From Candidatus Woesearchaeota archaeon (lineage in GTDB: Archaea > Nanobdellota > Nanobdellia > Woesearchaeales > B29-G15), in contig JAFCCU010000007.1 in assembly GCA_017610005.1 (NCBI GenBank), positions 21,414 through 85,413 of the forward strand: a DNA stretch of 64,000 bases. The letters are read 5' to 3'. Position 1 is the stretch's first letter. The number at the start of each line of letters is the position of its first letter. Below the pieces are notes generated by a model. The model did no database searches. It saw only the letters and a list, made by a program, of their open reading frames with translations, and was not told the origin of the DNA. A program made the translations under genes and the position numbers. This document shows, in pieces, positions 49,587 through 58,725 of this stretch.

Positions 49587-49850
49587 ATGAGACTTTCCGA
49601 TAAGGTTGAATGGTCAAGGGAAGAAGGGAAAAACTTTTTGATTAGTTTTGAATCAGGGAAACTTTTCTCCCTTAATGAAACTGCAAGTAGGATTGTTGAG
49701 TTAATAGGGGAAGGGAATGGAACTAATGAGATATTATATTCATTGGGAAACGAATTTGATGTAGATAAAGAAAAGTTAACACTAATTGTTAATAATTTTA
49801 TTACTCATTTAGAAGGCGAAGGGATAATTATTAGAGGAGACAAGAATTGA
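49587..49850 (+). CDS. PqqD-family / RiPP recognition element (RRE)-like protein
   Basis: FLISFESGKLFSLNETASRIVELIGEGNGTNEILYSLGNEFDVDKEKLTLIVNNFITHLEGEGII. Confidence 0.85.
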   Translation: MRLSDKVEWSREEGKNFLISFESGKLFSLNETASRIVELIGEGNGTNEILYSLGNEFDVDKEKLTLIVNNFITHLEGEGIIIRGDKN

Positions 49851-50668
49851 AGAAAGGAGGAATAACTATTGCAGGAATCAGTATGGAAATTGAGTTTAGC
49901 TCAAACATTTTGTTTGAAAAATTTTTCTCTGTACATAATGCTTGGAAATCCCCAGAAGCAAATTCAGATTATCATATCCAGCTTGAATTAGATCCCATTG
50001 TGAGGAAGGTTAAGGGGGCAACTTTTAATGAATCAAGGGGATGGGTGCATTCAGTTTCAGATGCATGGGATATTAGATACAATCAAAAATTAAAAAAGTT
50101 TTTTGTTAAGATTAATAATAGCTTCTTAGAAGAAAAAAAGTGCCTTTTTCCTTTTTTGAGGATGATCTATGCAATTGCATTGAATGAGAATGAAGGGTTT
50201 ATTTTGCATGGTTCAAACATAGTATTAGGGGATAAGGCGGTTGTTTTTAGTGGTCCAAGCGGGGCAGGTAAGACAACAATTGCACGAAATTGTAAATCTT
50301 CTGTATTAAATGATGAATGTTCTGTTATCCGCGGTTTTGGAGATAAGTTTATTTGTTATGGTAACCAGCTAGGGGGGGACAGGGATGTTATCTCTTTAAA
50401 TCAAGAGGCAGATTTAGAATTAGTTTATTTTTTGGATGGTTGGGGAGAGAATATATTAGAAGAATTAGCTCCATCTCAAAGTATAAAAAAACTTATGATA
50501 AATGACATTTTTATGATGTATTTTGTTGGAACGCCTGGCGCAAGCGACTATTTAAAAAGAGAGTTTACTAATTTGAATAAAGCAAATAAATATCTAAATT
50601 TCCTTTCCTTGAAACTAAAAAGAAATGTAGATTTCTCGAAAGTATATTCTCAGTTAGAGATCAGTTGA
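49847..50668 (+). CDS. HPr kinase/phosphorylase-like P-loop kinase
   Basis: GFILHGSNIVLGDKAVVFSGPSGAGKTTIARNCKSSVLNDECSVI; overlaps PqqD-like stop. Confidence 0.8.
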   Translation: MKKGGITIAGISMEIEFSSNILFEKFFSVHNAWKSPEANSDYHIQLELDPIVRKVKGATFNESRGWVHSVSDAWDIRYNQKLKKFFVKINNSFLEEKKCLFPFLRMIYAIALNENEGFILHGSNIVLGDKAVVFSGPSGAGKTTIARNCKSSVLNDECSVIRGFGDKFICYGNQLGGDRDVISLNQEADLELVYFLDGWGENILEELAPSQSIKKLMINDIFMMYFVGTPGASDYLKREFTNLNKANKYLNFLSLKLKRNVDFSKVYSQLEIS

Positions 50669-50848
50669 TTAAATAAATGTGAAAAATAACGTTTATAGTT
50701 TGGGGAAAGATACATCCTACCATGGGTTCCCAGTCCAGGGATTAAGGCCCTTATGATATGAATTCTCGTATTCTTCAATGTGAGAAAGCTTTTAATTTTT
50801 TTGGAAATTGTGATTTAATTATTTAAGGCCATATTTAAAATGGAAAAA

Positions 50849-50857
50849 CTTATAAAC
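50849..50857 (+). promoter_or_regulatory. TATA-box-like element for small ORF 50879-50974
   Basis: cttataaac approximately 26 nt before the ATG. Confidence 0.45.
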
Positions 50858-50878
50858 TAATTTTCTTTAACTAAGTTT

Positions 50879-50974
50879 ATGGCCAAAAAAGAGAGTAAAA
50901 AAAAGTTCGAGAATCCAGAGATTATCTTTATCGATAAAGTTGAACCAAGTATTGTCTCAGCCGAGTTTTCTTAA
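50879..50974 (+). CDS. 31-aa candidate RiPP precursor peptide (not in ORF track)
   Basis: ATG...TAA translation MAKKESKKKFENPEIIFIDKVEPSIVSAEFS; FENPEI resembles YxxPxL leader motif; next to PqqD, HprK-like and NTase genes. Confidence 0.55.
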   Translation: MAKKESKKKFENPEIIFIDKVEPSIVSAEFS

Positions 50975-51320
50975 ATAATCTTAAAATTATTGTTTTTAGT
51001 ACAAATAATCTTTCTTTAAAGTTGATTGTAACTTTTGCCTTGCCAATATAATTTATAAATTTCCAGGGCCTATCAAATGAGCCATTATTATCCCCCTTCG
51101 TAATCGCTTTTTCCCAAATTTTGAAGTAGTATCTATGGAGCACTAGTTGGTTATTTGATAAATAAAGGACTATATCTCCAAACTTAGGCATTGCTGTGGG
51201 GTCGATTGTGATTTTTTGCCCTGGTTGGATTTTAGGTAACATACTAATTGAAGTTTTACTGAGTTTTAATGTTCCATCCCTTTTAAGATATTTTTTGATT
51301 AATTTCTTTTTAACTTGCAT
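50928..51320 (-). CDS. S24/S26 (signal peptidase-like) serine peptidase
   Basis: TSISMLPKIQPGQKITI...KFGDIVLYLSNNQLVLHRYYF...AITKGDNNGSFDRPW. Confidence 0.78.
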   Translation of the reverse strand: MQVKKKLIKKYLKRDGTLKLSKTSISMLPKIQPGQKITIDPTAMPKFGDIVLYLSNNQLVLHRYYFKIWEKAITKGDNNGSFDRPWKFINYIGKAKVTINFKERLFVLKTIILRLFKKTRLRQYLVQLYR

Positions 51321-51396
51321 ATATTGAATATTTTACTATAATATTTATTATTTTGTATTAGAAGCATATTTATACTAATTATTCTTGGGGAATTGA

Positions 51397-53139
51397 GTGA
51401 AAACAAAAATTTGGTTATTATTAATCTTAATTATTCTACAGTTCTTTTTGATTAATCATTATATGCCCATATCTGAAGTTATTACCCCTCAACCAATCGT
51501 AAATGATGATTATCCATTGCACCTTTATGATGTGCTGCTTCATAGAGAATCAATCCTCTCAGGTAATTCTGAATTTATTGTTTTTGGATATGGTCAGAAA
51601 GTGTTGTATGTGGCTGGATTGTACAAGTCAATGGGTGTGGCAATATTAAGTCTGATGTTTCCTATTAATGTTGTTGTATTCTTTAAGATTTATTTTTTTG
51701 CAATGTCTCTTTTTCTTCCTCTTTTAATATATTTTTCAGGTATCAATTTTGGCCTAGAAAAAAAAATAGCATTTATTTCCGGATTATTTTCAATAGTACT
51801 TTGGAATTTTTCCAATCCAATCCATTCAGAGGTTTATTATGGATTAATTCCTTACCTTTTTTTAATTCCAGTTTGGATTTTGGGTATCTCTTTTTTTAAC
51901 TTATTTAGGCAGGAAAAAAAGGAGAAGTATTTAATTATTGGTACAATCATTTTGGCCTACACATTTTTTATGCACCCTTTTTTCTGGGTTCTTTCAGTTC
52001 CAGCTATTTTTTTAATGTTTTTATTTTCAGGACCGAAGCATAGATTGGTGCTATTTGGAATAGTAGGAATCTTGATTGTAGTTGTAGTTCATATAGTTAT
52101 GTTTAGGGCAAGTATTAATCTCCCTTCTAAAGAACCAATGTTTCATCAAGGAAAACTTGATGCGCTAATCAGCGAGCTGATTTTTTCCCCTATTTACATA
52201 ATTTCCCTTATTCTAGGTATTTGGGGGGTGATTATTTCAAAAAATAAAAATTTTAAATTAATTGGAGGGGGAGGGATGATTTTCCTTTTTTGTTTAGGAT
52301 ATCTTGGAAATTATTTCCCTATTAATTTTCTTCAATTAAGTAGGGCCACGTTTGCGTTGTCTTTCCTTTGTACTATCCCTTCTGGGTTGGCGCTAATAAC
52401 AATTTTTCAAAAGAAAAAAGTTTTAGTAATTCTTGGAATATTTGCGTTAATCTACATTTTTATTTCGCCATATTCAATCACAGAGCAATGGGAAAAAACA
52501 ATTTCTACAGAAATTCCCCCTCATTTGGAAAGTTTGATTGATTGGATTAGGGAGAACGGTGAAGAGACAATTTTATTTGAGACATCTGGTGCCAAAACAA
52601 ATCATTTTTATCTTGGCCATATAAATATCCTATTTCCACAGATATTAAACATGGAGTTTGCAGGTAACCCTTACCCCTATATTGGTAGCTCAAATAATTT
52701 TTATTTTTCAAATTTTTACGAAGGAATTTTGCATGATTCGCCCATAAGTAATTACACTTGTAGTTCATTAAATAGGGTTTTCAATGTTTTTAAGATAAGA
52801 ACGATTGTTGCATTTACTCCAGAAAGTCAAAGTAAGTTTTTTGAATGTGGGTTTTTGGAATCTAAAACAATTAATGTTGAAAGTGGGGGAGAGATAAGGA
52901 TATACAAAATAAATTCTTCTCATCCAGAATTTTATGATGGAAAATCAAGTTTTACTTTTTCAAAGAGAATGATAAACTCCTCTTCTGAATTTGTTATATT
53001 GAGGCAGAGATATTACCCCTCATTAAAAACCCTTGAAGGCTTTAAGCTGTATCCTGTGAAGGTAAATATCTTTAATAATTATAGTATAGATTTTGTGAAA
53101 GTTGAAAATAATATGAAACCCTTCACTTTAACTAGCTAA
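51397..53139 (+). CDS. polytopic membrane protein, GT-C glycosyltransferase-like
   Basis: Multiple TM segments; NDDYPLHLYD after first TM. Confidence 0.6.
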   Translation: MKTKIWLLLILIILQFFLINHYMPISEVITPQPIVNDDYPLHLYDVLLHRESILSGNSEFIVFGYGQKVLYVAGLYKSMGVAILSLMFPINVVVFFKIYFFAMSLFLPLLIYFSGINFGLEKKIAFISGLFSIVLWNFSNPIHSEVYYGLIPYLFLIPVWILGISFFNLFRQEKKEKYLIIGTIILAYTFFMHPFFWVLSVPAIFLMFLFSGPKHRLVLFGIVGILIVVVVHIVMFRASINLPSKEPMFHQGKLDALISELIFSPIYIISLILGIWGVIISKNKNFKLIGGGGMIFLFCLGYLGNYFPINFLQLSRATFALSFLCTIPSGLALITIFQKKKVLVILGIFALIYIFISPYSITEQWEKTISTEIPPHLESLIDWIRENGEETILFETSGAKTNHFYLGHINILFPQILNMEFAGNPYPYIGSSNNFYFSNFYEGILHDSPISNYTCSSLNRVFNVFKIRTIVAFTPESQSKFFECGFLESKTINVESGGEIRIYKINSSHPEFYDGKSSFTFSKRMINSSSEFVILRQRYYPSLKTLEGFKLYPVKVNIFNNYSIDFVKVENNMKPFTLTS

Positions 53140-53335
53140 ACTTTTACATTCCTTTTTTTGGAACTATTGAAACTAGGAATAGCAGTTTAAGGCCCCTCGC
53201 AAAAGTAAAAATTTTTAATGGCTTACAAGATTTTTTATTAACTCCCTTAAGGAAATTTCAATAGAACAAAAGGTACTTCTTGCATTATCTGATTCTTCAC
53301 AAAAGCTTAAAAACCCTCCTTCTTTAATCAACTAC

Positions 53336-54355
53336 ATGGGCACAAAATTAAAAGAGTTAATTACTCCTAAATTAATTTCAATTGAAGACTTAAGTAATAA
53401 AATCTTAATTGTGGACGCTTTTAATGTACTTTATCAATTCTTAACTTCAATAAGGCAAATGGACGGTACTCCTCTTAAAACTTCAAAAGGGATTGTTACT
53501 TCCCATCTTGTTGGTCTATTTAACCGCACAACCAAATTAATGCTTGAAGGATTAAAGTTAGTATTTGTATTTGATGGTAAAAGTCCTGAATTAAAATATC
53601 AAGAAAGAGAAAGAAGAAAAGCATTAAAACTTGATGCAGAAGCAAAATATACTGCTGCAAAAGAAGCTCATGATGTAGAATCTATGAAGAAGTATGCTGC
53701 TCGTTCATCTAGATTAAATACTGAAATGATTGAAGATGCAAAAGCCCTTCTAGAAGCTTTAGGTGTTCCTGTAATACAGGCTCCAGGAGAAGGTGAAGCC
53801 CAGGCTGCATCAATGGTGTCTGATGGCCTTGGCTATGCAGTAGTCAGCGAGGATTATGATACTTTACTTTTTGGTGTTTCAAGATTAATTAAAGGATTAT
53901 CTATTTCAAGAAGAAAAAAAGAGAGGGATAAATTAAATTATAAAAAAAGTGAGATTTCAATGATTCATCTTGAAGATGTTTTAAATGAGCTTAAAATTAA
54001 TCAGGATCAATTAATTGTACTTGGAATATTAATTGGAACTGATTTTAATCCAGGAGGGATAAAAGGCATTGGCCCTAAAAAAGCGTTACAGCTTGTTCAA
54101 AATAAATCTTTTGAAGAAATTTTTTCAGTTGTTAATTGGGAATTTTCACATTCCTGGCAGGAGGTTTTTAAAATATTTAGTGAATCCAACACAGTTAAGG
54201 CGGATGTAACATGGGGGAAACTTGATAGAAAGAATATTACAGAATTACTTATCAATAAATTTGAGTTTTCTGAAAATGTAGTTAATAAGAAACTTGATTT
54301 ACTTGAAAAAAAACAAGGTCCAAAAGCTCAACAATCCTTGGGGGCATTTATATGA
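53336..54355 (+). CDS. fen: flap endonuclease 1
   Basis: VDAFNVLYQFLTSIRQMDGTPLKTSKG; VFDGKSPELK; APGEGEAQAASMVSDG; GTDFNPGGIKGIGPKKAL; C-terminal PIP-like QQSLGAFI. Confidence 0.97.
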   Translation: MGTKLKELITPKLISIEDLSNKILIVDAFNVLYQFLTSIRQMDGTPLKTSKGIVTSHLVGLFNRTTKLMLEGLKLVFVFDGKSPELKYQERERRKALKLDAEAKYTAAKEAHDVESMKKYAARSSRLNTEMIEDAKALLEALGVPVIQAPGEGEAQAASMVSDGLGYAVVSEDYDTLLFGVSRLIKGLSISRRKKERDKLNYKKSEISMIHLEDVLNELKINQDQLIVLGILIGTDFNPGGIKGIGPKKALQLVQNKSFEEIFSVVNWEFSHSWQEVFKIFSESNTVKADVTWGKLDRKNITELLINKFEFSENVVNKKLDLLEKKQGPKAQQSLGAFI

Positions 54356-55350
54356 AATATGCACAAGTAAATAAGAAGTTAGCTGAAAAATTAAAAAAGT
54401 TTTTAGCAAAAAATAACCTAGGCGCAGAAGGGTTCCCTATAAAAATAACTAAAGAGGCCATTGCATTTGCTGTGACTAAGGAATTTAAATTTCAAGGAGT
54501 AACCTTTAAAGATTTTAAGGTTAAAGCACAAAAAAAAGAAAGTTTGCAAAGTCTTATGTCCTCAACAGAAATTGAACTATCTAAATTACCAACTGGGTTT
54601 GATACTGTTGGGGAAATTGCAATTCTGGATATTAATGAAAGTGTTAAAAAATATGAAAAAGAAATTGCAAGCAATATATTAAAACTTCATAATAATATAA
54701 CTACTGTTGTAAAAAAGGCCTCTGAACATGCTGGAGAATTTCGTTTACAAATGTATACACATTTGGCAGGGAAAAAGACACTGGTAACAATCCATAAAGA
54801 AAACAATGCAAGAATAAAATTAGATATTTCAAAAGTTTATTACTCTCCAAGATCTTCTACTGAAAGGTTAAGGGTAGCTAAACAAATTAAACCAGGAGAG
54901 AATGTGCTTGTCATGTTTTCAGGCTGTGGCCCATTTGTATTTGTTATTGCAAAAAATTCCAAGGCAAAAAATATTGTAGGAATTGAGCTTAATCCAGAAG
55001 GCCACAAATTTGCTCTTGAAAACAAAAAAATAAACAAGGTAGAAAATGTGGTTCTCCTTAATGGAGATGTAAGAAAAATTATCCCTACTTTAAATGAAAA
55101 ATTTGATAGAATAGTAATGCCCCTTCCAAAAACAGGAGAATTATTTTTAAAAGATGCAATTACCGTTGCAAAAAAGAATACAATAATCCACTTTTATGAC
55201 TTTGAAAATGAAGTGGGATTTATAAAAACAGCAAAAAAGAAAATTGAGAATAGGTTAGGGAAAAAAATCAAAGTTTTAAATGGAACATTGTGTGGCTCTT
55301 ATTCTCCTGCATTATCAAGAATTTGCATTGATTTTAAAGTTTTGAATTAA
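54352..55350 (+). CDS. Trm5-like tRNA (guanine-N1) methyltransferase
   Basis: LSKLPTGFDTVGEIAILDI; VYYSPRSSTERLRVAKQIKPGENVLVMFSGCGPFVFVIAKN; RIVMPLPKTGELFL. Confidence 0.88.
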   Translation: MKYAQVNKKLAEKLKKFLAKNNLGAEGFPIKITKEAIAFAVTKEFKFQGVTFKDFKVKAQKKESLQSLMSSTEIELSKLPTGFDTVGEIAILDINESVKKYEKEIASNILKLHNNITTVVKKASEHAGEFRLQMYTHLAGKKTLVTIHKENNARIKLDISKVYYSPRSSTERLRVAKQIKPGENVLVMFSGCGPFVFVIAKNSKAKNIVGIELNPEGHKFALENKKINKVENVVLLNGDVRKIIPTLNEKFDRIVMPLPKTGELFLKDAITVAKKNTIIHFYDFENEVGFIKTAKKKIENRLGKKIKVLNGTLCGSYSPALSRICIDFKVLN

Positions 55351-56047
55351 AATAATTAATCCACTCAATTACCTTTGATAATTCTTCAGCAAACCTTTGC
55401 TCTAATTTTTCTAATGATTGATCGTAGTACTCCTTATGGGTATTAAACTTTGAATGGGTATTAATTAATTTTTCTTTAAAGTCCTTGACGTCTCTTTCAG
55501 CTTTTTTTATTGACTCTTCTATTTTCTCTTTAGCTTCAGCTTCAACCCTTGCTAATTTACCAAGCACTTCTTTTTGGAAAGAATCAAGTTTTGCTTCAAC
55601 GCGTGCTAGTTCCTTAGGGATTTCATCTTTCTTTAAAACTCTTAGTTCCTCAATAAGTTCTTTTTTAACGATGTGGAGTTCAGTTTCTATTGGTTTTATA
55701 GGTGGGGCAGGGGCTTGGTTTTTTAGCTTATTTTCAATATCTTCAATTTTTCTAAGGATATCTTTTGTTTTTACTTCCAGTTTAGAATCTACATCTACTT
55801 TTGCATCTTTCTTAATTTGTATGATGTCTTCTTTTAACTCTTTTATAAAATTAGAACTAACTTGGGACTTTTTATGGGATTCAAATGAATCTTTTAGTTG
55901 TTTAAATTCAGTGGAATAAAGTTTTTCTAGATTAACAAGTCTAATTTTTAATTCACTTGGTTTTCTTGGAGCAATAGGTTTTCTATTTACCTTCTTTCTT
56001 ATACTCCCTACTTTTGGGGGGTCTGGGATAATTGGTAATTCTTTCAT
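55334..56047 (-). CDS. coiled-coil protein
   Basis: Long heptad-rich Glu/Lys/Leu sequence. Confidence 0.7.
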   Translation of the reverse strand: MKELPIIPDPPKVGSIRKKVNRKPIAPRKPSELKIRLVNLEKLYSTEFKQLKDSFESHKKSQVSSNFIKELKEDIIQIKKDAKVDVDSKLEVKTKDILRKIEDIENKLKNQAPAPPIKPIETELHIVKKELIEELRVLKKDEIPKELARVEAKLDSFQKEVLGKLARVEAEAKEKIEESIKKAERDVKDFKEKLINTHSKFNTHKEYYDQSLEKLEQRFAEELSKVIEWINYFNSKL

Positions 56048-58668
56048 TTCATATTCCTGTTAATATATTCAATCCACTTGCCAGTCTTTTTGAGTTGTTC
56101 TAAACAATAATCTTGGAATTCCTCAAAAGATTCAGCTTTTTTACTGGTCTTTTCAATTCTCTTATTTAAGCCTTCAATATGTGCTCCGATTGTGGAGAAT
56201 TGTTGGTTCACGCCTCTTGTGCCAGGTACGACTTTGATATTTTTATCCATATCTTTGATAATTTCTGCAAACGAATCAACTTTTTTATTTATTTCTTTAA
56301 TCCCTGTTTTCATGAAATTCAGTTGATTAGCACTTACAGTTGAACCTTCATATGATTTTATCTCTTCTTCAATTCTGTTAATTTTGCGCTTCAGGTTTGA
56401 AATATTTGGGTTATTTGTTCTTTTTGAAATATTCTTAACTTGTTCTGCCAAAATTTCGATTCTTCCATCCATCATTTTAATTGCAGAAGTTGAGTCTTTT
56501 AGAATCCTGCTATCTTTGGCTAATCCATTTAACTTACTCCCAAATTCTTTCTTACTTATGGCTCCCCTCATTTTAATAGAGGGTAAGGACTTTGTTCTTT
56601 TCATTGTCCTTAATATTTCTTCAAAAGAATCAACTCGTTTTGTAACATCTTTAAATCCTTTTTTAATGAAATTTAATTGATCAACATTAACTGCATTTCC
56701 AATGAATGTATCAATTTCCTGCCACATTTTCTTTAATTCTTTTTTTAGTTGAGGCACATCACTATTAGTTCCTTTAGACAATCCAGAGTAAAGCCCATCA
56801 AGTCTTGCATTAACTTCAATTAATCCATGTTTTAATGGACTTAGATTTGCATTTGTTGCAACACGTTTTGTTAAACCAATAAAATCCCTTCTTAATTTTC
56901 CGATTTCTTTTGTATCAATAATCTTTTTATTTGCAATTACAAGTTTTTCTTCAAGGAGAGCCATTTGTTCTGTTATTGGCTTTAATTCTTTTTTAGATAA
57001 AATCCCATTCTTAAGTGTTGCTAACTCTTCTTTTATTTGCATAATGTCTCTAGTATTGCTCATCTTTGGAGCACGTTTTACAACTGCAGTTACCCTTGAA
57101 TCAATATTTTCTAATTTTCTTCTTAATGTTTCAAATTCAGTTGTTTTTACAAATTCTTTTGGTGATTGTTTTATTACTGGAGTCTTTGGAAGGGTCTTTA
57201 GTTTTTCAATATCTTCTCTTAGTGAAGTTACACATTCAATTTCTTTTCCTAATCTTAGAAGTTCTTTATCCACTTTAGGATTTTGCATAGTAATTGGTTT
57301 ACCTGTTGCAGCTTTGATTACTTCTTTTCGGATAGTTGAAATTTGCTTTTCAAGGTCTAAAATCTTTTCTTGAAGTGGCCTTACATCAGTATTGCCTGAG
57401 ATTCTTTCAAGACTAGCCTTTAAACGCTTTAATTCACGATCAATTTTCGGATTAGTTACATTAATTGGCTTACCTTTTATTGCCCTTAAAAAGTCATATG
57501 AAACACTATCAAGTTCTTTACTTAAGACCTTAAGTTGAGATTGGATGGGTTCTAAGTGACCAATTGTAGCCGATCTTTTTGAAAGAAGGGAGTACTCTTG
57601 TTTAAGCTGTCTTATGTCATTTCTTTGAGCGTCAACTTGTGCCACAAAATTATCAGGTATTGATGGAATATCTGACATGTTTTTATCAAAAGTTTCAATG
57701 GCCCTCATTCGAGATGTTAATCCATCAATCTTGTCTCTAAGCTCTGTTTCCAAGACTGAAACATATTCTTGACTTGCAATTTCACTATTCATTTCATCAA
57801 TCTGGTTGGCAAGAGTCTCCAATTTTTTATCAAATGTAAGTTTTAAGGATGCCTCTCCGGGTTCAGAAGTTTTTATTCCAGTATGTTCAAGCACACTTAC
57901 TTTGGCTTTTAATTTTGCAAGCGAAGTACTTGTTTGATCAACAGTTCTATGAACATTATCTAGTGCCTTATTTAGTCTTCCAGTAAGTTCTGTTTCAAAT
58001 GTTTCAAGTGAAGCATACTTTGTTGATTTTAGTGATTTAAGAATCTCTTTTGCTTCTAATACTGAGTCTTGTAATTCATCAGAATTGATACTTGGTTTTT
58101 CTTGCTTTTCAAGCTTTCTTATTGCACTGTCAAGTTCATCAAGCCTATCTCTTAAGTCTTCATTGTCATCGCTTTTTTTTGTTAATAATGGTTTATGGAG
58201 CTTCTCAACTTTTACACCACTAACTGCTTTTTTGATTTTTTCATCAATCTCTTGATTTAAGTGAGATAGATCAACACCTCCCTCAAGTTCTTTAATATTT
58301 GTAACATTATCTTCAATTCTTCCATCAAGGGTAGCAAGAGCCTCTCTTAAACTCTCACGAATAGACTCATCTGACTCATTAATCTTTGATGTTATAAGAT
58401 CTTCAAAACTTTCACTAGGCTTCAGCCCCTTAGATTTTTCAAGCATTGACTGAAGTTCTAATTTATAATCAGCAGGATTAGGAGAATTACTCTCAATTAA
58501 TTCTTTAACTTTTTTTTCAAAATTGGCAATAAAATCAAAAACTTGAGCATTTAATTTTTCGCTTGTTGCAATCTTATTTGTTAGGGCATCAACTTTTTTA
58601 TTTAATAAAGTTAAATCTGGAGAACTAGATCCAACTGTCTCTACTTGATCACCCCTTTTACCAAACAT
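56044..58668 (-). CDS. large coiled-coil protein (874 aa)
   Basis: Repeated heptad and LPQL/IEKL segments across the whole ORF; internally repeated KGFKDVTKRVDSFEEILRTMKR / TGIKEINKKVDSFAEIIKDMDK. Confidence 0.75.
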   Translation of the reverse strand: MFGKRGDQVETVGSSSPDLTLLNKKVDALTNKIATSEKLNAQVFDFIANFEKKVKELIESNSPNPADYKLELQSMLEKSKGLKPSESFEDLITSKINESDESIRESLREALATLDGRIEDNVTNIKELEGGVDLSHLNQEIDEKIKKAVSGVKVEKLHKPLLTKKSDDNEDLRDRLDELDSAIRKLEKQEKPSINSDELQDSVLEAKEILKSLKSTKYASLETFETELTGRLNKALDNVHRTVDQTSTSLAKLKAKVSVLEHTGIKTSEPGEASLKLTFDKKLETLANQIDEMNSEIASQEYVSVLETELRDKIDGLTSRMRAIETFDKNMSDIPSIPDNFVAQVDAQRNDIRQLKQEYSLLSKRSATIGHLEPIQSQLKVLSKELDSVSYDFLRAIKGKPINVTNPKIDRELKRLKASLERISGNTDVRPLQEKILDLEKQISTIRKEVIKAATGKPITMQNPKVDKELLRLGKEIECVTSLREDIEKLKTLPKTPVIKQSPKEFVKTTEFETLRRKLENIDSRVTAVVKRAPKMSNTRDIMQIKEELATLKNGILSKKELKPITEQMALLEEKLVIANKKIIDTKEIGKLRRDFIGLTKRVATNANLSPLKHGLIEVNARLDGLYSGLSKGTNSDVPQLKKELKKMWQEIDTFIGNAVNVDQLNFIKKGFKDVTKRVDSFEEILRTMKRTKSLPSIKMRGAISKKEFGSKLNGLAKDSRILKDSTSAIKMMDGRIEILAEQVKNISKRTNNPNISNLKRKINRIEEEIKSYEGSTVSANQLNFMKTGIKEINKKVDSFAEIIKDMDKNIKVVPGTRGVNQQFSTIGAHIEGLNKRIEKTSKKAESFEEFQDYCLEQLKKTGKWIEYINRNMK

Positions 58669-58725
58669 AGTAATTCCTCTTGAGATTAATGATCCTGTCG
58701 ACTATAAAAAGTTTGTTCACTACTA

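Noticed and set aside
48654-51320. Complete lasso-peptide biosynthetic cluster
   Set aside because: No asparagine-synthetase-like cyclase or transglutaminase-like B2 protease ORF is visible; only recognition and tailoring-type components are supported.
57044-57373. Plus-strand ORFs in the coiled-coil gene region (e.g. 57044-57373, 56384-56680)
   Set aside because: Antisense of the heptad-rich coding sequence; hydrophobic composition is what the reverse strand of Lys/Glu-rich coding would give.
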